DNA of 8,854 nt from Desulfobacterales bacterium (GTDB lineage: Bacteria > Desulfobacterota > Desulfobacteria > Desulfobacterales > JAFDCJ01). The stretch lies in contig CP070771.1 of the NCBI GenBank assembly GCA_020345785.1, positions 949,792-958,645 on the forward strand, given 5' to 3'. Under the pieces are notes generated by a model. The model saw only the letters and a list, made by a program, of their open reading frames with translations. It ran no database searches and was not told the origin of the DNA. Position numbers and translations under genes: made by a program. Of the stretch, positions 1-5,916 are shown piece by piece; positions within the stretch are counted from its first letter, which is position 1; every line of letters begins with the position of its first letter.

Positions 1-9
1 CTTTTTACG

Positions 10-40
10 CTATGCTCCATGCGCTATGCCCTATGCCCAT
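10..40. repeat. Degenerate 7-bp tandem repeat (CTATGCC type)
   Basis: Four consecutive heptads can be read: CTATGCT (10-16), CCATGCG (17-23), CTATGCC (24-30) and CTATGCC (31-37), followed by a partial CAT. The array may extend to the left beyond the window. A period of seven is not a multiple of three, so the array is unlikely to be coding, and it lies upstream of the transporter promoter. Its function is unknown. The repeat itself is read directly from the sequence. Confidence 0.75.
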
Positions 41-45
41 CCCCC

Positions 46-66
46 CGCAACTCGCAACGCGCATTC
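46..66. repeat. Short 7-bp tandem repeat (CGCAACN type)
   Basis: Three consecutive heptads follow the CTATGCC array: CGCAACT (46-52), CGCAACG (53-59) and the degenerate CGCATTC (60-66). The unit sequence differs from the preceding array but has the same period. With only two good copies and one poor one, chance cannot be excluded. Having a second 7-bp array so close to the first makes a shared origin more plausible. Confidence 0.5.
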
Positions 67-92
67 GGCCTCCAGTCCGGCTCGACTCCCTG

Positions 93-122
93 TTGACATC
101 CCTTGCAGCGCAGTGCTATGTT
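93..122 (+). promoter_or_regulatory. Candidate sigma70 promoter for the peptide transporter operon
   Basis: A perfect -35 hexamer TTGACA lies at 93-98. After an 18-bp spacer comes the -10-like hexamer TATGTT (117-122, four of six matches), directly preceded by TGC (114-116), which makes an extended -10 element. Transcription would begin near 129 and leave a leader of about 95 nt before the binding-protein start at 224. It is the only good promoter candidate I see ahead of the operon. Assignment is by consensus only. Confidence 0.55.
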
Positions 123-139
123 CCAAGAATTCAATTCCT

Positions 140-159
140 GGCCGATACAGTCGGTTTTT
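140..159 (+). promoter_or_regulatory. Small hairpin with T-tract in the transporter leader
   Basis: CCGA (142-145) and TCGG (151-154) can form a 4-bp stem around the five-base loop TACAG, and two G-U pairs (140-141 with 155-156) could extend it. TTTTT follows at 155-159. This looks like a minimal intrinsic terminator or pause site placed about 10-30 nt after the predicted transcription start. The stem is short, so efficient termination is doubtful; it could act as a weak attenuator or be a chance match. Confidence 0.25.
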
Positions 160-179
160 CCTAAACAGTCAAAGCATTC

Positions 180-217
180 AAAGGAGGACATTACTAACCT
201 TTATATCAAGAGGGAGG
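180..217 (+). promoter_or_regulatory. Two Shine-Dalgarno-like sites before the binding-protein gene
   Basis: GGGAGG at 212-217 sits six bases before ATG 224 and sets the start of the binding-protein gene. A second, stronger anti-16S match, AAGGAGG (181-187), lies about 30 nt upstream with no ATG, GTG or TTG at usable distance. AAAGG (180-184) is complementary to CCTTT (198-202), so the upstream site could be hidden in a 5-bp stem with a 13-base loop. The upstream site may be a ribosome standby site or a remnant. Confidence 0.45.
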
Positions 218-223
218 TGGCTT

Positions 224-1768
224 ATGAAAGGCAGAAAGCATCGATTATGCATTTATGGTTTGGTCGTGTTGATGGTCGCGGCTATTCTGGGCTCGCCGGC
301 CATGGCCGGTAAAAAGGACGATACGCTCTATATCGCGCTCGAAAAAGAGCTCGAGAACGTCGACCGCTATTTCAACACGGCCCGGGAGGGAATCGTTTTC
401 GCCCGGCACGTATATGACAACCTGCTGTGGCGCGACCCGGAGACCTACGAGTATAAAGGGCTTTTAGCCAAAACATTCAAATGGGCCAATGACACTGCGC
501 TTGAAATAGAGCTCAGACAGGGCGTGAAGTTCCACAATGGTCAGGAGATGACGGCCGACGACGTCGTGTATACCCTGAACTGGGTCATCGATCCCAACAA
601 CGGTGTCCTGCAGCGAAATTATGTGGACTGGATGAAAAACGTCGAAAAGCTGGGGCCCTACAAGGTTCGCATCAACCTGGACAAGCCCTTTCCGGCGGCC
701 TTTGAGTTTTTGTCCGGGGCCAACCCCATTTACCCCAAGGATTACTATTCCCAGGTGGGCCCGAAAGGATTCGGCCTGAAACCTATCGGCACCGGCCCCT
801 ACAAGTGCGTCGAGCTGGAGCCCGGCAAGCGCTATGTCTTGGTCAGAAACGAAGACTACTTTAAAGACAGCCCCAAGGGGCGGCCCGCGATCGGCAAAAT
901 CGTCTGGCGCACCATTCCGGAAGTCAACACCAAAGTGGCCGAGTTGATGACCGGCGGTCTGGACTGGATCTGGCTCATTCCTCAGGATCAGGCTGTGAAA
1001 CTCGCCAAAATGCCCAATCTAACGGTGGTGGCTGCCGAAACCATGCGGGTCGGGTTTTTGTTGCTGGATGCCGCCAATCGCTCGGAAGAGCTGCTTGGAA
1101 TCGACAATCCATACAAGCACCTCAAAGTCAGGCAGGCAATCAACCATGCCATCGATCGCCAGGCCATCAGCAAAAACCTGGTAGGCGGGCAGTCCCGGGT
1201 GGTGAACGCTGCTTGTTTTCCATCCCAGTTCGGCTGCACCCAGGATGTCGTGACATATGACTACGATCCGGAAAAGGCCAAAAAGTTACTGGCCGAAGCC
1301 GGTTATCCCAATGGCTTTGAGACCACCCTGTACGGCTATCGTGACCGGCCTTATGCCGAAGCCATGGTCGGCTATCTGAGGGATGTTGGTATCAAGGCCA
1401 AGCTGGAGATGTTGCAATATTCGGCCCTGAGAGAAAGAAGCCGGGCCGGTAAGGTCCAGCTTAATTTTCAAACCTGGGGATCATACTCCATCAACGACGT
1501 TTCAGCCATTACAAGCTACTGGTTCAAATTTCAACCGGATGACATGGCCCGTGATCCCCAGGTACGTGACTGGCTGGATGAAGGTGACTCGACTGTTGAT
1601 CCCGAAGCCCGTAAAGCGGTTTACAAAAAAGCGCTGCAGCGCATTGCCGAGCAGGCCTACTGGGCACCCATGTTTACCTGGGTTTCCAACAACTGCTTCA
1701 ATAAAGACCTGGATTTTACACCCTATCCCGATGCGGTACCGCGTTTTTACCGCGCTAAGTGGAAATAA
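224..1768 (+). CDS. ABC transporter periplasmic solute-binding protein, dipeptide/oligopeptide type (SBP family 5)
   Basis: This 514-residue protein is a typical-length member of the family 5 extracellular solute-binding proteins (DppA/OppA-like). It would capture a peptide or peptide-like solute in the periplasm and deliver it to the permease encoded just downstream. The start at 224 is chosen because GGGAGG lies six bases before it and because it yields a clean signal peptide: basic residues 1-7, a hydrophobic core around 10-22, and AMA at 26-28 as the likely signal peptidase I site. No lipobox is seen at that site, so it should be a soluble periplasmic protein. Family hallmarks include the segment GVKFHNGQEMTADDVVYTL (100-118) and PIGTGPYK (187-194). 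C331 and C338 are close enough to form a disulfide in the oxidising periplasm. An upstream in-frame ATG at 26 would bury the signal peptide and is rejected. The actual ligand cannot be deduced; nickel or opine ligands are also known in this family. Confidence 0.95.
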   Translation: MKGRKHRLCIYGLVVLMVAAILGSPAMAGKKDDTLYIALEKELENVDRYFNTAREGIVFARHVYDNLLWRDPETYEYKGLLAKTFKWANDTALEIELRQGVKFHNGQEMTADDVVYTLNWVIDPNNGVLQRNYVDWMKNVEKLGPYKVRINLDKPFPAAFEFLSGANPIYPKDYYSQVGPKGFGLKPIGTGPYKCVELEPGKRYVLVRNEDYFKDSPKGRPAIGKIVWRTIPEVNTKVAELMTGGLDWIWLIPQDQAVKLAKMPNLTVVAAETMRVGFLLLDAANRSEELLGIDNPYKHLKVRQAINHAIDRQAISKNLVGGQSRVVNAACFPSQFGCTQDVVTYDYDPEKAKKLLAEAGYPNGFETTLYGYRDRPYAEAMVGYLRDVGIKAKLEMLQYSALRERSRAGKVQLNFQTWGSYSINDVSAITSYWFKFQPDDMARDPQVRDWLDEGDSTVDPEARKAVYKKALQRIAEQAYWAPMFTWVSNNCFNKDLDFTPYPDAVPRFYRAKWK

Positions 1769-1816
1769 AAACAGGCCCGGCAGAAATTAACGGTCAATCA
1801 ACGAATAGACTCAAAT

Positions 1817-2734
1817 ATGCTGGTTTACACCATTCGCAGACTCGGCCTGGCGGTGTTGGTGACCATTGCCGTCTCCATGGTCAGCTTCATGCTGATTCGC
1901 ATGTCCGGCGATCCCGCCATTGCTCTGGCCGGTGAGTCGGCTTCGGCCGCCGAGATCGAATACGTCCGCAAGCAGTACGGATTTGACCGGCCGCTCGTTA
2001 TTCAGTACCTGGACTGGGGATTTCGGGTTCTGCAGGGCGACTTCGGAGAGTCGCCCTATTTCAATCAACCAGTAACCACCGTGATAGGCGACCGCATCGG
2101 GGTGACCATGACCCTGGGGTTGTGCGCCCTGACCTTTGCTGTGTTTCTGGCCATTCCCATGGGCGTTCTGGCGGCCACCCGGCCCAACACCTGGATTGAC
2201 CGGCTGGCGCTGTCGCTTTCGGTCATGGGGCAGGCCATGCCGTCATTCTGGTTCGGTCTGATCATGATCATCTTTTTCGGCGTTTACCTGCGCTGGCTGC
2301 CCATATCCGGCAGCGACACCTGGGCCCACTTTGTCATGCCCACGATTGCCCTGGGTTACTACGCCACGCCGGCCTTCATGCGCCTGACACGTTCGGGCAT
2401 GCTGGAGGTGCTGGCATCGGATCACATTCGTACGGCCCGGGCCAAGGGTCTGCGCTGGCCCAAGATCCTCTTCAAACACGCCCTGCGCAATGCGATTATA
2501 CCGGTGGTGGCGCTGGCCGCCGTCCAGTTGGGTTTCATGCTGGGCGGCTCCATCGTCATCGAATCGGTTTTTGCGTTCCACGGCATCGGCTACCTGGCCT
2601 GGCAATCCATTACCCGCTCGGACCTGCCGGTGGTCCAGGCGCTCTTGCTGTTGCTCTCGCTTATTTATGTGTTTTTGACCTTTTTAAGCGATTTGTTGAA
2701 TGCTTTTCTAGACCCGCGCATTCGGGTCAGGTAA
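1817..2734 (+). CDS. dppB: Dipeptide/oligopeptide ABC transporter permease, DppB type
   Basis: This 305-residue inner-membrane protein forms one half of the translocation channel. It starts with a short cytoplasmic stretch and a first membrane helix (about 8-27), followed by a periplasmic loop with the family segment around YGFDRPLVIQYLDW (54-67). Five further hydrophobic segments follow (about 98-120, 130-157, 170-188, 226-248 and 272-295). The cytoplasmic EAA-type coupling loop, which docks onto the ATPases, reads RTARAKGLRWPKILFKHALR at 205-224. Length and topology match DppB/OppB. It begins 48 nt after the binding-protein gene. No clear Shine-Dalgarno sequence precedes ATG 1817, which is unusual beside its neighbours. 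The symbol reflects family membership, not a proven dipeptide substrate. Confidence 0.95.
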   Translation: MLVYTIRRLGLAVLVTIAVSMVSFMLIRMSGDPAIALAGESASAAEIEYVRKQYGFDRPLVIQYLDWGFRVLQGDFGESPYFNQPVTTVIGDRIGVTMTLGLCALTFAVFLAIPMGVLAATRPNTWIDRLALSLSVMGQAMPSFWFGLIMIIFFGVYLRWLPISGSDTWAHFVMPTIALGYYATPAFMRLTRSGMLEVLASDHIRTARAKGLRWPKILFKHALRNAIIPVVALAAVQLGFMLGGSIVIESVFAFHGIGYLAWQSITRSDLPVVQALLLLLSLIYVFLTFLSDLLNAFLDPRIRVR

Positions 2735-2746
2735 CCCAGGCTGCTG

Positions 2747-3673
2747 ATGAAACGAATTGATTCAACGATTAACACGCAGGTCGCAGATTCCGGTCTGGGG
2801 CTGGAGGTGGTTTTTCCAACTCCCGGCCAGATCATGCGCCGACGCATGCTGAAACACAAGGGGTTTCTGTTCGGCGGGGCCGTGCTGATTGCGGTCCTTT
2901 TAATGTCCCTCATGGCGCCGGTCATGGCACCCCATGATCCCTATCAGCAGGATCTTACCAAACGGCTGATCCCCCCCGTCTGGGCGGCGAACGGCAGCTG
3001 GGAGCATCCCCTGGGCACGGACAATTTGGGACGGGACTACCTCAGCCGCGTGATTTACGGTTGCCGTATCTCGCTTCTGATCGGGTTTGCCTGTGTGCTG
3101 ATTGCGGCGGTGATCGGCGCCGTGATCGGGTTGGCTGCGGGCTACTTCGGCGGTCGGGTGGATATGGTCGTCAGTTTCATTATCACGGTGCGTCTGGCCT
3201 TGCCGGCTGTTCTGGTGGCCGTGGCGGTCGTGGCGCTCATCGGCGGCTCGATGCAGATTGTCATCATAACCCTGGGATGTGTTATTTGGGATCGTTTTGC
3301 GGTGGTTCTCAGAGCAACCACCCAGCAGGTGCGGTCCATGGATTACATCCCCGCTGCCCGCGCGGCCGGTTGCTCCACATTCTGGATCCTAAGCCGGGAG
3401 ATTATGCCCAACCTGCTCAACAACCTGGTAGTGGTGGCCACCCTGGAGGTGGGCCGGGCCATCCTGCTGGAAGCGGCCCTGTCCTTTTTGGGAATGGGCG
3501 TCCAGCCTCCCACGCCTTCCTGGGGGCTGATGATTTCCGAAGGCAAGGAATTCATGCTTTTCGATCCTTATCTCATCACCATACCGGGTGCGGCATTGTT
3601 TATTCTGGTTTTGGGTATGAACCTGTTGGGCGACGGCCTGCGCGACGTCACTGCGCCGGAGGGCAAAGCATGA
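2747..3673 (+). CDS. dppC: Dipeptide/oligopeptide ABC transporter permease, DppC type
   Basis: This 308-residue protein is the second channel subunit and should pair with the DppB-like protein in the inner membrane. An N-terminal cytoplasmic tail (1-38) with a basic patch RRRMLKHKG (31-39) precedes the first helix (about 40-61). The family motif HPLGTDNLGRD (87-97) lies in the periplasmic loop. Hydrophobic segments follow at about 108-133, 140-165, 168-190, 226-250 and 277-297. The EAA-type loop is at about 200-227 and ends in REIMPN (217-222). ALSFLGMGVQPPTPSWG (244-260) is a DppC/OppC hallmark. It starts 12 nt after dppB with only a weak AGG upstream, and its last codons overlap the start of the next gene (ATGA), which indicates translational coupling. 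Confidence 0.95.
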   Translation: MKRIDSTINTQVADSGLGLEVVFPTPGQIMRRRMLKHKGFLFGGAVLIAVLLMSLMAPVMAPHDPYQQDLTKRLIPPVWAANGSWEHPLGTDNLGRDYLSRVIYGCRISLLIGFACVLIAAVIGAVIGLAAGYFGGRVDMVVSFIITVRLALPAVLVAVAVVALIGGSMQIVIITLGCVIWDRFAVVLRATTQQVRSMDYIPAARAAGCSTFWILSREIMPNLLNNLVVVATLEVGRAILLEAALSFLGMGVQPPTPSWGLMISEGKEFMLFDPYLITIPGAALFILVLGMNLLGDGLRDVTAPEGKA

Positions 3674-4668
3674 GCGCCTTGCTGGAGGTCAAAAATCTTT
3701 ACGTTGATCTGCCGCTGCCGGCCGGCATGCTCCATGCCGTGCGGGATGTCAGCTTTTCCCTGGAAAAAGGCCAGACCTTGAGCCTGGTGGGCGAGTCGGG
3801 GTGCGGCAAATCCATGACGGCTTTGGCCGCCATGAACCTGTTGCCTGCCGGAGCCGTGCGCCGGGCTGAAACCCTGCTTTTCGAGGGTCGTGATCTATTG
3901 GCTTCCGGTGAAGGTGATATGCTGGGCATCCGCGGTGCACGCATGGCCATGATCTTTCAGGAGCCGATGACTTCGCTGGATCCCTGCTACACCATCGGCA
4001 ATCAGCTCGAGGAAGCCCTGCTGGAACACCGCAAAGTTTCGCGAAAGAAGGCGCGCGAACGCGCCGTTTATCTACTGGAAAAGGTCGGTATCACCGCCGC
4101 TGCTTCGCGTCTCAAGCAATACCCTCACCAGCTTTCCGGCGGCCTGCGGCAGCGGGTGATGATCGCCATGGGGTTGATGTGCGGACCGAGTCTGATCATC
4201 GCCGATGAACCCACCACTGCTCTGGATGTCACCATTCAGGCCCAAATCCTGGCGCTGCTGGCATCGCTCCAGAGTGAATTTGAAATGGGACTCATTCTGA
4301 TTACCCACGATTTGGGGGTGGTCTCCCGCGTTGCCGATTACCTGGCGGTCATGTACTGCGGGCAGGTCGTTGAGACGGGTCATGCCAAAGAGATCTTTCA
4401 AAACCCATCCCATCCCTACACCCGGGGGCTGATGGATTGTATTCCGGCGCCGGGCAAGACCAAACCCGGCGAGGAGCTGGGTTCGATTCCCGGTATGGTA
4501 CCGACCCCCATCGGCGACCTGCGCGGATGTTCCTTTCGCAACCGCTGCACGCTGGCCCGTGGGATTTGTCGACTGGATGATATCGACCTGGTGGAATTCG
4601 CCCCCGGACGCAGTTACCGCTGCGTGCTGACCCTGGAAGAACTGGCGGCCGAGTACGGGAGGATGTGA
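3670..4668 (+). CDS. dppD: Dipeptide/oligopeptide ABC transporter ATPase, DppD type
   Basis: This 332-residue cytoplasmic ATPase is one of the two motor subunits that power import. Motifs visible in order are Walker A GESGCGKS (41-48), Q-loop FQEPM (96-100), signature LSGGLRQR (155-162), Walker B LIIADEP (175-181) and the switch histidine in ITHD (H213). The C-terminal oligopeptide-transporter extension starts near HPYTRGLM (248-255) and carries four cysteines, C287, C293, C300 and C318, in the spacing C-x5-C-x6-C-x17-C. In related DppD/OppD proteins this tetrad binds a [4Fe-4S] cluster. The start at 3670 overlaps the dppC stop in ATGA and has GGAGGG (3658-3663) six bases upstream. The open frame runs further upstream through dppC, but that part is an out-of-frame reading of dppC and is not coding. 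Confidence 0.95.
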   Translation: MSALLEVKNLYVDLPLPAGMLHAVRDVSFSLEKGQTLSLVGESGCGKSMTALAAMNLLPAGAVRRAETLLFEGRDLLASGEGDMLGIRGARMAMIFQEPMTSLDPCYTIGNQLEEALLEHRKVSRKKARERAVYLLEKVGITAAASRLKQYPHQLSGGLRQRVMIAMGLMCGPSLIIADEPTTALDVTIQAQILALLASLQSEFEMGLILITHDLGVVSRVADYLAVMYCGQVVETGHAKEIFQNPSHPYTRGLMDCIPAPGKTKPGEELGSIPGMVPTPIGDLRGCSFRNRCTLARGICRLDDIDLVEFAPGRSYRCVLTLEELAAEYGRM

Positions 4669-4669
4669 G

Positions 4670-5626
4670 ATGACAGAGCAGGCCCTGCGCCTTGACGACG
4701 TCAGCAAGACTTACATGGTTAGTGCCGGCGTTTTTAAAGGTCAGCGAGTGTTGAAAGCCGTTAACGGCGTCAGTTTGACGGTGCCGAAGGGCTCGGTTCT
4801 GGGGCTGGTGGGGGAATCGGGCTGCGGCAAGACAACAGTGGCCAAGCTGGTGCTGGGACTTGAGAAGACGACCGGTGGAAAAATTTACATTGCCGGCCGA
4901 TCCCTGTCTTCGATCAGCGCCAAGGATGTCGCCCGGCGGGTGCAGCCGGTTTTTCAGGATCCCTACTCTTCGCTGAACCCGCGCAAATCCATTGCCAAAA
5001 TCATTTCGCTGCCGCTCAGAGCATTGGGTCTGGCCGGCGCGCGCGCGCAGTGGGAGGCAAAAGTCGATGAAATCATGGAGATCGTCGGACTGCCGCCCCG
5101 TCTCAAATACAATTACCCCAACCAGCTCTCTGGCGGCCAACGCCAGAGGGTAGCCGTCGCCCGCGCCCTGATCATGCGGCCGGAGGTGGTTCTTTGCGAC
5201 GAACCCACTTCAGCTTTGGATGTTTCGGTGCAGGCCCAAATCCTGAACCTGCTTTTAAGGTTGCGGCGGGAGCTGAACCTGACCTATGTTATTATTACTC
5301 ACGATCTGGCGGTGGTGGAACACATTGCCACGCGGGTGGCGGTGATGTACCTGGGCCGCATTGTGGAGGAGGCCGACACCCGGGCCTTATTCGCCCACCC
5401 CCGGCATCCTTACACCCGGGCTTTGCTGGCCTCGGTCCTGACGCCCGATCCCGAGCTGGGCCTGCCGGAAACACATCTGGGCATCACCTATCCCAATCCC
5501 ATTGATCCGCCCCCGGGCTGCACGTTTCATCCGCGCTGCCCCAAGGCCGACGATCGATGTTCAGCGGTCGTTCCCCGGCCGACCATGGAAAAAGACCGGC
5601 TGGTGGAGTGCCACTACCCCGGCTAA
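4670..5626 (+). CDS. dppF: Dipeptide/oligopeptide ABC transporter ATPase, DppF type
   Basis: This 318-residue protein is the partner ATPase of the DppD-like subunit and would form a heterodimer beneath the two permeases. It shows Walker A GESGCGKT (48-55), Q-loop FQDPYSSLNP (95-104), the canonical signature LSGGQRQR (153-160), Walker B VVLCDEP (173-179) and ITHD with H211. The FQDPYSSLNP form and the shorter C-terminus fit DppF/OppF rather than DppD. Cysteines C284, C290, C297 and C314 (C-x5-C-x6-C-x16-C) repeat the possible Fe-S tetrad of its partner. It starts one base after the dppD stop codon, with GGGAGG (4657-4662) seven bases upstream. It is the last gene of the tight cluster; a 290-bp gap follows. 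Confidence 0.95.
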   Translation: MTEQALRLDDVSKTYMVSAGVFKGQRVLKAVNGVSLTVPKGSVLGLVGESGCGKTTVAKLVLGLEKTTGGKIYIAGRSLSSISAKDVARRVQPVFQDPYSSLNPRKSIAKIISLPLRALGLAGARAQWEAKVDEIMEIVGLPPRLKYNYPNQLSGGQRQRVAVARALIMRPEVVLCDEPTSALDVSVQAQILNLLLRLRRELNLTYVIITHDLAVVEHIATRVAVMYLGRIVEEADTRALFAHPRHPYTRALLASVLTPDPELGLPETHLGITYPNPIDPPPGCTFHPRCPKADDRCSAVVPRPTMEKDRLVECHYPG

Positions 5627-5916
5627 ACCTGGATGGTTTATAAATCTTTTGAGCTGCTCATGCGGGGGTGGATGTAAGACGATCGATAATACTGGAACGA
5701 TGCTGGATGCTGGATACTTGATGCTGGATGTTCGGAAATGCGCCGGAAGTGAGGTGTGGAAATATCCGGTATCCAGCCTGCCGGGGCGAAGCTCTGAAAG
5801 AGCGAAGACTGGAAACCAGTACCCAGTATCAAGTAATATTGGCAATGATTTTAATAAAAACGGACTGAATCTAAAAACCCTGTTTGCAGCTTATAGGAAA
5901 ATCCAAGGAGAATACC
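5627..5916. other. 290-bp gap between dppF and the M20 gene, no convincing gene
   Basis: The gap holds the heptad-repeat element described separately (about 5687-5836), then an A/T-rich stretch, and finally the ribosome-binding site AAGGAG (5905-5910) of the M20 gene. Open frames crossing it on both strands lack a ribosome site and family-like composition. I find no clear intrinsic terminator for the transporter operon and no convincing sigma70 or sigma54 promoter for the M20 gene, so it is open whether the M20 gene is read through from the transporter operon. Confidence 0.6.
5687..5836. repeat. Heptad-repeat element with inverted arms
   Basis: Forward 7-bp units run from 5699: GATGCTG, GATGCTG, GATACTT, GATGCTG and the degenerate GATGTTC (to 5733), preceded by a related ATACTGG at 5689-5695. 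Reverse-oriented units lie at 5816-5836: CCAGTAC, CCAGTAT, CAAGTAA. TACTTGATGCTGG (5715-5727) and CCAGTATCAAGTA (5823-5835) are complementary at 12 of 13 positions. A second perfect 9-bp pairing joins 5709-5717 with 5769-5777. Between the arms is a tight hairpin, GCTCT-GAA-AGAGC (5791-5803). The element could fold as DNA or RNA in several registers. Whether it is a dispersed genomic repeat or a local structure cannot be told from one copy. Confidence 0.7.

Noticed and set aside
26..223. N-terminal extension of the binding protein from ATG 26
   Set aside because: It runs through the heptad repeats and the promoter candidate, has no ribosome site, and would place the signal peptide 66 residues inside the protein.
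3061..3669. Upstream extension of the DppD frame inside dppC
   Set aside because: This is an out-of-frame reading of dppC, rich in Gly, Arg and Cys with no family match; the ATPase clearly starts at 3670 with its own ribosome site.
5037..5048. 12-bp alternating GC tract inside dppF
   Set aside because: It simply encodes Gly-Ala-Arg-Ala in a GC-rich gene; a Z-DNA role is possible but nothing supports it.
4072..5140. Long antisense open frames over dppD and dppF
   Set aside because: They mirror strongly coding GC-rich sequence, lack ribosome sites, and have no recognisable domains.
5837..5862. Possible sigma54 (-24/-12) promoter before the M20 gene
   Set aside because: TGGCA is present at 5840-5844, but the required GC of the -12 element is missing at the proper spacing.
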